Of a DNA stretch of 64,000 nucleotides, positions 33,837 to 42,579 are shown piece after piece. Position 1 is the first letter of the stretch, and each line of letters begins with the position of its first letter. This stretch comes from Thermoguttaceae bacterium (GTDB lineage Bacteria; Planctomycetota; Planctomycetia; Pirellulales; Thermoguttaceae), in the NCBI GenBank assembly GCA_017447865.1, contig JAFSMO010000104.1:1-64000 (forward strand). Direction: 5' to 3'. Under the pieces are notes generated by a model. The model did not search any database and was not told the DNA's origin. It saw nothing but the letters and a program-made list of their open reading frames with translations. The position numbers and the translations under genes are program-made.

Positions 33837-35399
33837 TCAGTGATTATGCCCGGCGTGCGGGTCGATTTTCGCGCCGCTGCCGTTCTGGGCGTTCAGGGCG
33901 TCCTGAAGGAACGACGCGCTGCGGGCCGCGATCCGGATCCCGGGCTTCACGGAGCCGTCATTTGCCAGGACCGCCTGCTCGCTCGTGCGGAAAAGAAGGT
34001 GGACCGGATGCCGGTGCCAGACTTTCTCGCCGTTTTCCAATTCTTCCTCAAGCTCAAAAACGAACGTTTCATTCACGTCCTTCGCCACGGCTCCCGCCGG
34101 GACCACAAAGACGTCCGGGACCGTTTCGTACGCGATCTCCATCACACCCCGCTGGCCCGGTTTGTAGAGCCAGTGGACGTAACGCATCCCCTCATTTTCC
34201 GAAGGTTTAGCATCCTCCAGCGCCACGTTTTTGAAGTCCGCGAAGCACGAGATCGTCCGGTTCGTTTCATCGACTTTACTCTCGACCATCCGCAGACGGA
34301 GATTTTCAAGCGGGGCCTTTCCCGTCCTCTCAAACACGACTCGGACCGGCGTTTCCGGTTTTTTCAGTGCATCGAGGAGCAATTCCTCGTTCACCGCGTA
34401 GGCGTCTCCGCGGACCGTCAGTTCGCAGAGGTCGCAAAGATCGCAGAGCGTTTCGCCCACCTCGACCTTCGCGCCGACGTGAACGTAAAGATTTTCAAAA
34501 ACCACCGAGCAGTCGGATTCGCCGGGATTCTGTTCCGAAACGATCCCGTGGTGACTCACGTGCGGAACGTGGACCGTCCTGACGTACGTGACCATCTGGT
34601 GCTTTTCCTCCATCTCGGAAATCATTTCATCCGGAAGGCCCAGCACTCGAAGCGCGTTCTGACTGTTGCGGATTTCGATTTCGGTTTCCTTCAGACGCAC
34701 GTCCAGCTCGCGCCGCCGCTGAGGGGCCAGACCGTTCAGATTTTTATCGATTTCGGCGATTTCCCCCTCAAGAAACTCTTTCGTCTCATGGAGTTTCAAA
34801 AATTCCGTCTGGGCGTTCATCATTTCCGGAAGATCAAGCGTCACGTCAAAAAGCGGCTCGCCCGGAAGCACCGACTCCCCGGGCTCGCGGTAGATTTTCG
34901 TCACGATTCCCGCGTGTGGGGCGGAGACCTTCGAGGTCGTTCGGCCCTGGTACTCCATCACGATCGCCGGGATCGAGTGCGTCCGCGTGAAACTTCCGAC
35001 CGTCAGTTCCAGAACCGAGTCGGTGGAATCCAGATCAATATTTTTCAGCGCGCCGGGTTTCAGGGCGATCTCCTCGCCTGCGTGACCGTGGTCATGATCG
35101 TGCTCGTCGTGGGCGTCGTGGCCGTGCTCGTGGTCGTGCTCGTCGTGAGCATCATGGCCGTGGTCGTGGTCGTGCTCGTCGTGAGCATCGTGCCCGTGCT
35201 CGTGGTCGTGCTCGTCGTGATCCGCGTGGCCGTGGCCGTGGTCGTGGCCGTGGTCATGATCGTGGTCGTGCTCATGCTCGCACGCTTCGGAATGTACGTG
35301 GCCATCGTGGGAGCCGTGAGGCATTAATTTCACGCCGACCAAAAGACCAACGACCATTAAAACCAGGATGGAACTGATAATTAAATCCGCTTTTTTCAT
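33837..35399 (-). CDS. RND efflux adaptor with long His-rich segment
   Basis: The 520-residue periplasmic adaptor has an N-terminal membrane anchor (LIISSILVLMVVGLLVGV) and then about 75 residues of almost only His, Asp, Glu, Gly and Ala, including three repeats of AHDEHDHEHGHD. After that come the lipoyl and beta-barrel parts (GIVTKIYREPGESVLPGEPLF; VFVVPAGAVAKDVNETFVF) separated by a helical hairpin (RRRELDVRLKETEIEI). It links the RND pump to an outer-membrane channel. The His-rich segment should bind transition metals and hand them to the pump, as His-rich regions do in other metal adaptors (inference). No outer-membrane channel gene is nearby. Confidence 0.9.
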   Translation of the reverse strand: MKKADLIISSILVLMVVGLLVGVKLMPHGSHDGHVHSEACEHEHDHDHDHGHDHGHGHADHDEHDHEHGHDAHDEHDHDHGHDAHDEHDHEHGHDAHDEHDHDHGHAGEEIALKPGALKNIDLDSTDSVLELTVGSFTRTHSIPAIVMEYQGRTTSKVSAPHAGIVTKIYREPGESVLPGEPLFDVTLDLPEMMNAQTEFLKLHETKEFLEGEIAEIDKNLNGLAPQRRRELDVRLKETEIEIRNSQNALRVLGLPDEMISEMEEKHQMVTYVRTVHVPHVSHHGIVSEQNPGESDCSVVFENLYVHVGAKVEVGETLCDLCDLCELTVRGDAYAVNEELLLDALKKPETPVRVVFERTGKAPLENLRLRMVESKVDETNRTISCFADFKNVALEDAKPSENEGMRYVHWLYKPGQRGVMEIAYETVPDVFVVPAGAVAKDVNETFVFELEEELENGEKVWHRHPVHLLFRTSEQAVLANDGSVKPGIRIAARSASFLQDALNAQNGSGAKIDPHAGHNH

Positions 35400-35468
35400 A
35401 GAATGGGCCTAAAAAGGGTTGAAAGTTTTAAAAGTGATTCAAGGTTAAAACATTGAAATGCTTAGACC

Positions 35469-35897
35469 TCAAATGACGAGCACGCTTTTCAAGAGATGCG
35501 TGCGTACTTTCCCCGTAGAAAACGCCCAAAAGCCATTTTGACCAGGCCGAAACCTGATCACCGACCCTTGGGAAAATGGGGTGAATGCCAAGGAGGACCC
35601 CCCTCCGGAATCCCAAAGAAAGAAACCCGAAAGCGATTCCGGGGCGAAGAACTCCGCGGGGATCATCGACTCACACGCGCCGGAATGTTCGTGGACCGCG
35701 CAACCGCAAATCTCTGACGGGATTCCAGACTCAACAGATCTTGAGGGCGTGATTTCATGATGGAATTCATGAACGTGTGCTTCTGAGAGATTTTCGAGAA
35801 AATGGTGGTGGACCGTGCAGTACTGCATCCCAATCAGGGGATTCGCAAGCAGCGCAAGGCTCAGGCACAAAATCGAAATGAAATCAAGTTTTCCCAT
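35469..35897 (-). CDS. Small secreted His/Cys-rich protein, first gene of the metal-efflux operon
   Basis: The 142-residue product has a signal peptide (FISILCLSLALLANPLIG). It is rich in His and Cys: CTVHHHFLENL, HVHEFHHE and CGCAVHEHSGAC. No known family is recognised. The pattern and its place as the first gene before a His-rich adaptor and a metal pump suggest a periplasmic metal sensor or metallochaperone. The start at ATG 35897 is set by the promoter: the longer reading from 35939 lies upstream of the -10 box. GGAG precedes the ATG. Confidence 0.75.
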   Translation of the reverse strand: MGKLDFISILCLSLALLANPLIGMQYCTVHHHFLENLSEAHVHEFHHEITPSRSVESGIPSEICGCAVHEHSGACESMIPAEFFAPESLSGFFLWDSGGGSSLAFTPFSQGSVIRFRPGQNGFWAFSTGKVRTHLLKSVLVI

Positions 35898-35929
35898 TTT
35901 CTCCGCTTTCTTCAAAACGTTGCTTTTGA

Positions 35930-35958
35930 ATTCTACCATTTCGGTCGCATTTTGTCAA
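35930..35958 (-). promoter_or_regulatory. Strong promoter of the metal-efflux operon
   Basis: On the minus strand TTGACA (35953-35958), a 17-base spacer and TAGAAT (35930-35935). No clear metal-regulator palindrome was seen around it. Confidence 0.75.
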
Positions 35959-36006
35959 GGGGGTTTCAGAAAAAAACGATTTTTCAAAAAAAGTGAGGGG
36001 TTGACC

Positions 36007-36034
36007 TTGCGAAAGACTCAAAATCCGGTATAAT
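36007..36034 (+). promoter_or_regulatory. Consensus promoter of the 5'-nucleotidase gene
   Basis: TTGCGA (36007-36012), a 16-base spacer and TATAAT (36029-36034), divergent from the efflux operon promoter about 50 bases away. It rules out the longer reading starting at 36033. Confidence 0.75.
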
Positions 36035-36083
36035 GAGCAAAAATTCACTCCCAGCATTCCCTGCGCATGTAAGGACCTCCTTA

Positions 36084-37640
36084 ATGTTTCATTTACCTCG
36101 TTCACTTTTCTCCCCATTTTGCCTTGGATTTTTAGCCGTTTCACTCCTCTTGTCGGCTTTTTCTTCGCTTTTGACGGCGGAAACGCACCTCGTGGTGCTG
36201 CACTCGAACGACCATCACGGCCACTTGAAACCCACCGGCGAGCTGGGCGGCCTGGCCCGTTTCGCCTCGCTCGTAAAGCAGATCCGCAAAGAAACCGCCG
36301 CGCAGCCGAATTCGTTCGTCCTTCTGCTCGACGCTGGGGACCTGAACACCGGAACGCCCGAGTCCGACTTTTTCCAGGCCAAGCCCGATTTTGAGGTTTA
36401 CAATCACCTGGCGTACGACTACGTTACACTCGGAAATCACGAATTCGACCAGCCGCTGGAACGGCTTCAGACCCAGCTTCCCATGGCGGAATTTCCTTTC
36501 GGGGCGGCCAATGTGCTCGGTTCGGACGGTCAGCCGCTCGGCACGCCGTTTCGGGTCCTGGATTTTCCTGACTGCCGCGTCGGAATTTTTGGTTTGGCCA
36601 TCGCGAACGTGAACATTTTGCCGAATCTGGAGGGCCGCTACACGTTCCTCGACGAAATCGAGACCGGGCGCCGGATGGTGCGGTTTCTACGTGAGGAAAA
36701 GCACGCTGATCTCGTCATTGCCGTGACGCATTTGGGGCTTTTGTACGACGTGGGAGTCAAGATCAATTCCGAATCGTTCGCCCGCGCCGTTCCGGGGATC
36801 GACCTGATCGTGGACGGCCACTCGCACACGCTCATGACGGAGCCGCTTTGGGTGAATGGAACGCCAATCGTTTCCGCGAACGAGTGGAGCAAGTACCTGG
36901 GTGAAGCCCGTTTTACCGTGGAAAAAGGGAAGATACAGACCTTTTCTTGGAGGTGCCTCCCGGTGACGCAGGACCTTCCGGAAGACCCGGAAACCGTGGC
37001 GATCCTGAAGCCCTTCTTCGATGAAGTGGGGCAAAAATTCCAGCAGGTGATCGCGAAAACCGTGGCGGAACTCCCTGGAGACGATAAAATTTGCAGAAGG
37101 GAAGAAACCGCTCTGGGGGATCTGGCGGCCGACTGCCTCGTCTGGATCGTGAAAAAAAGCGGCATGGAGTGCGATTTCGCCTTCATCAACGGCGGGACCC
37201 TGCGCGCCAGTCTCCCGGCGGGTGACGTGACACTCGCCGACATTTCAACCTCGTTCCCCTTCCAGAACGAGATCTGGGTCCTGGAATTTGACGGCCAAAC
37301 GCTCATGGAACTCTTCGATTTTATCGCGAAAATCGAACCGGGAGTGGCCGCATTCCCTCAATTCTCGCGTGAAGTCCGTCTGCGCGTGGATGATAAAACG
37401 AACGAAATCCTCGAACTGACGATCCACGGAAAGCCCATCGACCTGAAAAGCACGTACAAAATCGCCGTCACGGACTTTCTGGCCCGCGGGGGTGATGGGT
37501 ACGCGATCCTCAAGAAGTGCTCCGGATTCCGGGTCGTGCCGTGGTCTTTTTCCTCCGCGGTGACGGATTACATTCAGTCGCTCCCCCAGCCGATAAAAGT
37601 CGAGAGGGAAGAACGATTTGTGAGAGAAACGGGGAAATAA
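36084..37640 (+). CDS. Secreted 5'-nucleotidase/UDP-sugar hydrolase family enzyme
   Basis: The 518-residue protein has an export signal (FCLGFLAVSLLLSAFSSLLTA) and both domains of the UshA family. The N-terminal metallophosphatase domain shows SNDHHGHLKP, LLDAGD, LGNHEFD, and VTHLG and DGHSHTL further on, giving the bimetallic-site Asp, His and Asn. The C-terminal domain has FAFINGGTLRASLPAG and FPFQNEIWVLEF with the substrate-binding phenylalanines, then FLARGGDGY. It hydrolyses 5'-nucleotides or nucleotide sugars in the periplasm to recover nucleosides and phosphate. AAGGA precedes the ATG at 36084 by 8 bases. Confidence 0.93.
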   Translation: MFHLPRSLFSPFCLGFLAVSLLLSAFSSLLTAETHLVVLHSNDHHGHLKPTGELGGLARFASLVKQIRKETAAQPNSFVLLLDAGDLNTGTPESDFFQAKPDFEVYNHLAYDYVTLGNHEFDQPLERLQTQLPMAEFPFGAANVLGSDGQPLGTPFRVLDFPDCRVGIFGLAIANVNILPNLEGRYTFLDEIETGRRMVRFLREEKHADLVIAVTHLGLLYDVGVKINSESFARAVPGIDLIVDGHSHTLMTEPLWVNGTPIVSANEWSKYLGEARFTVEKGKIQTFSWRCLPVTQDLPEDPETVAILKPFFDEVGQKFQQVIAKTVAELPGDDKICRREETALGDLAADCLVWIVKKSGMECDFAFINGGTLRASLPAGDVTLADISTSFPFQNEIWVLEFDGQTLMELFDFIAKIEPGVAAFPQFSREVRLRVDDKTNEILELTIHGKPIDLKSTYKIAVTDFLARGGDGYAILKKCSGFRVVPWSFSSAVTDYIQSLPQPIKVEREERFVRETGK

Positions 37641-37726
37641 ACCGCCTCCATTTTCTCTCAGGACTCATTTTCGCGGGAAATTTTCACTTTTTTGGGAAAA
37701 ATGAGGAAAAAAAATCCCCCCACCTC

Positions 37727-37756
37727 TTGACAAAGCCCCCTCATTAATTGCATAAT
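37727..37756 (+). promoter_or_regulatory. Promoter for the Tat oxidoreductase at 37862
   Basis: A perfect TTGACA (37727-37732), 18 bases and CATAAT (37751-37756). The leader to the ATG is about 100 bases and includes the AAGGAG site. Confidence 0.6.
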
Positions 37757-37861
37757 ATAAAAAATGTACCGCAGCCTCTGGCTGTACCCTCCCATTTCTT
37801 TCCTGAAGTGCCGGTTCTCGTGAGCAAGCACTTCGAACACTTGTTTTTAAGGAGACTATTA

Positions 37862-39157
37862 ATGAGTCAGACCAACCGTCGTGATTTTCTGAAGACCTCC
37901 GGCCTCGTCGCTGGCGCAGCTGCCGTTTCGAGCTTCGTCGCCCGCAGTGCTCATGCCGAAGGCAGCGAAAAGATCAAAGCCGTCATGATCGGCTGTGGTG
38001 GCCGTGCGAACGGTGCCGCCGGTAACTTCCTCGCCAACCCCGACACGGAAATCATCGCCTGCTGCGACGCTTTCGAAGATCGTGCCAAGGGAACCGCCCA
38101 GCGCCTGAATATTCCGGAAGACCGCTGCTTCTGGGGCTTCGACGCCTACCGCAAAGTCCTGGCCATCGCCGAGGCTCAGTACGTCATCATCGCCACCCCG
38201 CCGGGATTCCGTCCGATCCACTTCAAAGCCGCCATCGAAGCCGGCAAGAACGTCTTCATGGAAAAACCCTGCTGCGTTGACGCACCCGGTTTCAACATGC
38301 TGATCGAAACGGCCAAACTGGCTGACCAGAAAGGTCTGAAAGTCGGCGTTGGTCTCCAGCGTCACCACCAGGTCTCCTACCAGAACGGGATCAAAGAGAT
38401 CCAGGACGGCAAATACGGAAACATCATCTACACCCGCGTCTACTGGAACGGCGGAGGCGTCTGGGTCCGTCCGCGTCAGGAAGGCTGGACTGAAATGGAA
38501 TACCAGATGCGCAACTGGTACTACTTCAACTGGCTCTGCGGCGATAACATTTGCGAACAGCACGTTCACAACATCGACATCGGTAACTGGGTCATGACCG
38601 CTACCGACCCGAACGCCAACATGTACGAAGGCTATGCTCACCCGGTGGAAGTCAACGCCATGGGCGGCCGTGAAGTCCGCAAGAACAGCGAAAACTACGG
38701 CGAAATCTTCGACCACCACTTCTGCGAATTCACCTATGCGGACGGCCGCAAGATGTTCTCCCAGTGCCGTCACCAGCCGAACACCTGGAGCAGCGTCTCC
38801 GAAGCCGCTCACGGTACGACGGGCGCCGGTGGTGTTTCCAGCCGCGGCGGAGGAACGGACCCCTACCAGCAGGAACACACGGACCTGATCGCCGCCATTA
38901 AATCCGGCGAACGCTTCAACGAAGCCTACATCGGCGCGTACAGCTCCTTCACCGCCGTCATGGGTCGTTATGCCAGCTACTCCGGCCAGGTCATTCGTTG
39001 GGACGATGCCGTGAAAAATGGCCCGGCCCTCATGATTTACGACGGCCATGACCAGCTCACCATGAACAGCGAAGCCCCGGTCAAACCGCTTGCGGAACCC
39101 ACTCCGGCCGGCGAACTCTATGCCATCGCTCAGCCGGGCGTTTGGAAGCCGTGGTGA
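37862..39157 (+). CDS. Tat-exported Gfo/Idh/MocA oxidoreductase, probably highly expressed
   Basis: The 431-residue protein starts with a Tat signal (NRRDFLKTSGLVAGAAAVS). The Rossmann domain has KAVMIGCGGRANGA and IIACCDAF, with the catalytic-type EKPCCVD motif and a VHNIDIGNWV segment in the C-terminal domain. It belongs to the PVC group of periplasmic sugar oxidoreductases; the substrate is unknown. The codon choice is markedly restricted (for example nearly all GTC, CTG, ATC and AAC) compared with neighbouring genes, which suggests high expression. AAGGAG lies 7 bases before the ATG at 37862, and a reading from 37748 would begin at the promoter. Confidence 0.9.
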   Translation: MSQTNRRDFLKTSGLVAGAAAVSSFVARSAHAEGSEKIKAVMIGCGGRANGAAGNFLANPDTEIIACCDAFEDRAKGTAQRLNIPEDRCFWGFDAYRKVLAIAEAQYVIIATPPGFRPIHFKAAIEAGKNVFMEKPCCVDAPGFNMLIETAKLADQKGLKVGVGLQRHHQVSYQNGIKEIQDGKYGNIIYTRVYWNGGGVWVRPRQEGWTEMEYQMRNWYYFNWLCGDNICEQHVHNIDIGNWVMTATDPNANMYEGYAHPVEVNAMGGREVRKNSENYGEIFDHHFCEFTYADGRKMFSQCRHQPNTWSSVSEAAHGTTGAGGVSSRGGGTDPYQQEHTDLIAAIKSGERFNEAYIGAYSSFTAVMGRYASYSGQVIRWDDAVKNGPALMIYDGHDQLTMNSEAPVKPLAEPTPAGELYAIAQPGVWKPW

Positions 39158-39184
39158 TTTTAATCTGGTAACACACAGGCGAGC

Positions 39185-39285
39185 GGGGTCAGTTATGACC
39201 CCGTAAATTACGGCGCTTCCTGCGTCGTCTGAAATAGAACGGCGGCGCTTAAGAGGGAAAACCTTTTAAGCGCCGCCTTTTTTTT
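39185..39285 (+). terminator. Tandem hairpins and strong terminator after the Tat oxidoreductase
   Basis: GGGGTCA-GTTA-TGACCCC (39185-39202) is followed by a second, stronger stem of 12 bases, GGCGGCGCTTAA (39241-39252)/TTAAGCGCCGCC (39267-39278), then eight T. Confidence 0.9.
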
Positions 39286-39314
39286 GTGTTCCAAACTCTT
39301 GATCGGGCAGTTTT

Positions 39315-40208
39315 TTATCTCCGTTTCAGAAGCGCTTTCGCAAGCGTCTGATCGAACGGGTCGCTCGTCCGCACTTGGACGTAATCGACCTGGTTCGACG
39401 CGCAGCCGCGGCGGATCTCTTCCAGAAACGCATTAATGGCCTCCAGGTACCCTGCCCGAAGCGCCCGCGGATTGCAGCGCAAACTCTGCGGCAGTTCCAG
39501 CCCCTGAAACCGCGTCGGCCCCTGGAACGTGAAATCCAGCTCGTCATCGTCGAGGATCTGAAAAACCATCACGTCGTGCCCACGCGAGCGCAGGAGTTTC
39601 AGCCCCTTCCAGAATTCCTCGCGCGGGACGAACAGGTCGCTGAACAGGCAAACCATCCCCCGCCTCGGGTACAGCTCGGCCGCACGCGAAAGCACGTCCC
39701 CCATGGAGGTTTTTTCCTGCGGTTCGATCGATTCCAGCGCCTGAATGATCGAGTTGAGATGGTTCCGGCTCGTGCGCTGCGGCACGATTTGACGGATCGT
39801 CGAGTCAAAGCAGATCGACCCGACCGCGTCCTGCTGCTGAAGAAGCTGGTACCCAATCGAAACGGCCAGAGTCGCCGCGTAGTCGAATTTCGTCATTTTC
39901 TTTGGGCCGCCGGCGTAGCGCATGCTCCGTGAGCCATCGACGAGCAAAACCGCGTTCAGGTTGGTTTCGTCCTCGAACTGTTTGACAAAGAAACGGTCCT
40001 GCTTCCCCCAGACTTTCCAGTCGATTCGGCGCAGATCGTCGCCGGGGACGTATTCGCGGTGCTGGACGAACTCAAGCGACTGCCCGAAAAACGGGCTTTT
40101 GTGCCGCCCGGACATGAGCCCCTCCATGATGAAGCGGGCACGCAGCTCGAGCTGGTGGATCTTCTTCAGGGCATCTGGCTGGAAGTAACTGGAATGAGGG
40201 TGCGCCAT
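39315..40208 (-). CDS. DUF58 domain protein
   Basis: The 297-residue protein is a cytosolic-type DUF58 protein. The signature EYVPGDDLRRIDWKVWGKQ is present, followed by a von Willebrand A-like fold with VLLVDGSRSM (metal-ion dependent adhesion-type motif) and MVCLFSDLF. In most planctomycetes it is encoded next to a MoxR AAA+ ATPase and VWA membrane proteins and is thought to work with them in a chaperone-like or envelope function. Those partners are absent here, although a VWA protein lies at 56124 and a DUF4175-like protein at 4652. The gap to 40458 holds the atpC terminator and nothing else obvious. Confidence 0.9.
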   Translation of the reverse strand: MAHPHSSYFQPDALKKIHQLELRARFIMEGLMSGRHKSPFFGQSLEFVQHREYVPGDDLRRIDWKVWGKQDRFFVKQFEDETNLNAVLLVDGSRSMRYAGGPKKMTKFDYAATLAVSIGYQLLQQQDAVGSICFDSTIRQIVPQRTSRNHLNSIIQALESIEPQEKTSMGDVLSRAAELYPRRGMVCLFSDLFVPREEFWKGLKLLRSRGHDVMVFQILDDDELDFTFQGPTRFQGLELPQSLRCNPRALRAGYLEAINAFLEEIRRGCASNQVDYVQVRTSDPFDQTLAKALLKRR

Positions 40209-40378
40209 AAAAAACGAAATCCGTCAGGATGTGGCTCCTGACCTTAAAAAGGGCTAAGATTTCCAAACTCCCTACATTATACCACAAACCGCCACAAAAT
40301 CAACCCGTCCGGTCCCATTTTCGGCGATTTTCTTTCAGAAACCGGGGTTCATCGGACTCTCCAGTGACTTGGAGCCAC

Positions 40379-40447
40379 AAAAAAATGCCACTTGCCGACG
40401 ACAAAAAAGTCCCCTTTTCTGTCCGATGGCAAATGGCACCGTGAACG
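40379..40447 (-). terminator. Terminator of the ATP synthase operon
   Basis: TGCCACTTGCC (40385-40395) pairs with GGCAAATGGCA (40437-40447) with one wobble pair. On the minus strand the stem is followed by six T. It lies 11 bases after the atpC stop codon. Confidence 0.75.
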
Positions 40448-40458
40448 TGAGTCCGAAA

Positions 40459-40848
40459 TTAACGGTTCGCGATCCGCATCATGGCACGCGCGGCCATAAG
40501 AGCCTGGTCACGCAATTCCGTCTCTTCCGGCGTGGAGGATGGTTTCTCCGAAGCTTCGGCGAGTGCTTTCTCCGCGGCCTCTTTCGTGATCTGATCGACC
40601 GGAACCGCGCGGCTCGTCATCAGCGTCACGTTATTGTTCAGCACCTCGACGAAACCGCCAGCGACGTAGTACGAATCGACGTTTCCGTCCTTTCGGATAC
40701 GAAGTTCACCAGCTCCCAAACGACCGATCACCGGAGTATGATTAAACGCAATCCCATATTCGCCGTCATAAAGCGGGAGCGCGACGAACTCAGCGTCCTT
40801 TTCGAGCACCACTTTCTCAGGCGTAACTACGACGCATTTGATTTCCAT
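40459..40848 (-). CDS. atpC: ATP synthase epsilon subunit
   Basis: The 129-residue protein has the beta-sandwich domain of epsilon (VVTPEKVVLEKDAEFVALPLYDGEYGI; AGGFVEVLNNNVTLM) followed by a short helical tail (AAEKALAEA). Epsilon sits in the central stalk and inhibits ATP hydrolysis. The last gene of the operon; it is separated from atpD by a 188-base hairpin repeat. GAGGAT precedes the ATG. Confidence 0.93.
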   Translation of the reverse strand: MEIKCVVVTPEKVVLEKDAEFVALPLYDGEYGIAFNHTPVIGRLGAGELRIRKDGNVDSYYVAGGFVEVLNNNVTLMTSRAVPVDQITKEAAEKALAEASEKPSSTPEETELRDQALMAARAMMRIANR

Positions 40849-40864
40849 AGTTCTATCCTCTTAT

Positions 40865-41052
40865 GGAGTGCGGCAATACAGCGCGTCAGCGCATTTGCCG
40901 CTTTCCTTTAGCGACTAATTAACAAAAATCCTGAAAGGGATTTTCACGTGGGAAAGTCTTTCCACACTTCAAGCGGCAAATGCCTCTGCGAGGCTGTATT
41001 GCCGCAAGTAAAAGCGGTGAATGTCGCTTACGCGACTGTATCACCGCACTCC
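40865..41052. repeat. Triple-hairpin intergenic repeat, copy B, within the atp operon
   Basis: This is the reverse complement of the element at 2102-2290, bounded by GGAGTGCGG and CCGCACTCC, with hairpins at 40870-40901, 40973-41005 and 41013-41047. The first inner stem is GCGC/GCGC instead of the GAAGCC/GGCTTC of copy A, but still pairs. It lies between atpD and atpC, 17 bases before the atpC start codon. Confidence 0.92.
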
Positions 41053-41060
41053 ATACATTT

Positions 41061-42503
41061 TTACTTCTTCGCCGCGGCTTCCATCTTTTCCGCCTGCTCG
41101 GCAGCCTGTTCAATGCCGCCGACGTACATGAAGGCGGACTCAGGCAGATGGTCCCATTTTCCTTCGTAGATTTCGTTGAAGCTGCGGATCGTCTCTTTCA
41201 GAGGCGTGATCTCGCCCTTCTTACCCGTGAAGGCTTCCGCCACAAGGAACGGCTGGGAAAGGAAACGTTCCATACGACGCGCACGATGGACGACCAGTTT
41301 GTCCGCTTCGCTCAGTTCGTCAACGCCCAGAATCGCGATGATGTCCTGGAGCTCACGGTAACGCTGAAGCGTGGACTGCACGCGACGCGCGCACTGGTAG
41401 TGCTCCTCGCCCACATACTGCGGGTCAAGCACGCGGCTCGAAGAAGCGAGCGGGTCCACTGCCGGGTAAATACCCTTTTCGGAAATCGAACGTTCCAGAT
41501 AAACGAAAGCGTCCAACTGACCGAAAGCCGTAGCCGGCGCCGGGTCCGTCGGGTCGTCTGCCGGGACGTAAACCGCCTGAACGGAGGTGATGGCCCCTTT
41601 GTCCGTCGAAGTAATACGCTCCTGAAGAGCACCCATTTCGCTCGCCAGCGTAGGCTGGTAACCCACGGCGGACGGCATACGGCCCAAAAGCGCGGACACT
41701 TCGGAACCCGCCTGAGAGAAACGGAAAATATTATCGACGAAGAGCAGAACGTCCATCCCGGACTGATCGCGGAAATACTCCGCCATCGTCAGGGCCGAAA
41801 GGGCAACACGAAGACGCGCTCCCGGCGGCTCATTCATCTGACCGAAAACCATGCAGGTCTGGTCGATCACGTGCTTGCCGGTCTGACCGATCGCGGCTTC
41901 CTGAAGCTCGAGCCAAAGGTCGTTCCCTTCACGAGTACGCTCACCCACGCCGGCGAACACGGAGTAACCGCCGTGCGCCGAAGCGATTCGCGCGATAAGT
42001 TCCTGAATAATGACCGTCTTGCCCAGTCCGGCACCGCCGAACAGACCCGCTTTACCACCGCGGACGAACGGCGTCAGAAGGTCAATAACTTTAATACCGG
42101 TTTCAAAAATCTCCGTCTTCGTCGAGAGGTCGGCGATTTTCGGAGCGTCACGGTGGATCGGTGAGAACGCTTTCGCCTTCACCGGCCCCCGGTTGTCGAT
42201 CGGTTCGCCCAGAAGGTTGAACACACGGCCGACCGTTTCAGGACCGACCGGAACCATCACCGGCGCGCCAGTATCCACGCACTCGAGACCACGAATAAGA
42301 CCGTCCGTTGAACCCAGCGCGACGCAGCGAACGCGGCCGCTGCCGAGGTGCTGCTGAACTTCACCGGTAAGATTCAGCTTCACGCCGTTTTTATCCGACT
42401 GAATTTTCACCGCGTTGTAAATTGCGGGAAGCGAGTCCTCGGCGAATTCCACGTCGAACGTGGAGCCGATGACCTGCGTAATATGACCGATGTTACTTGG
42501 CAT
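41061..42503 (-). CDS. atpD: ATP synthase beta subunit
   Basis: The 480-residue catalytic subunit has Walker A GGAGLGKTV, VFAGVGERTREG with the catalytic glutamate and LLFVDNIFRF. It ends in a helical region (GSYEGKWDHLP-type SFNEIYEGKWDHLPE). Three copies form the active sites of F1. Length is normal. It follows atpG by about 76 bases. Confidence 0.97.
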   Translation of the reverse strand: MPSNIGHITQVIGSTFDVEFAEDSLPAIYNAVKIQSDKNGVKLNLTGEVQQHLGSGRVRCVALGSTDGLIRGLECVDTGAPVMVPVGPETVGRVFNLLGEPIDNRGPVKAKAFSPIHRDAPKIADLSTKTEIFETGIKVIDLLTPFVRGGKAGLFGGAGLGKTVIIQELIARIASAHGGYSVFAGVGERTREGNDLWLELQEAAIGQTGKHVIDQTCMVFGQMNEPPGARLRVALSALTMAEYFRDQSGMDVLLFVDNIFRFSQAGSEVSALLGRMPSAVGYQPTLASEMGALQERITSTDKGAITSVQAVYVPADDPTDPAPATAFGQLDAFVYLERSISEKGIYPAVDPLASSSRVLDPQYVGEEHYQCARRVQSTLQRYRELQDIIAILGVDELSEADKLVVHRARRMERFLSQPFLVAEAFTGKKGEITPLKETIRSFNEIYEGKWDHLPESAFMYVGGIEQAAEQAEKMEAAAKK

Positions 42504-42579
42504 AATTTATTCTTTCTGATTAACATTTTGGAGGAAGCCCCGGCAAAGGCGCCGCCCTCCCGGAACCAAAACCTCCAAA

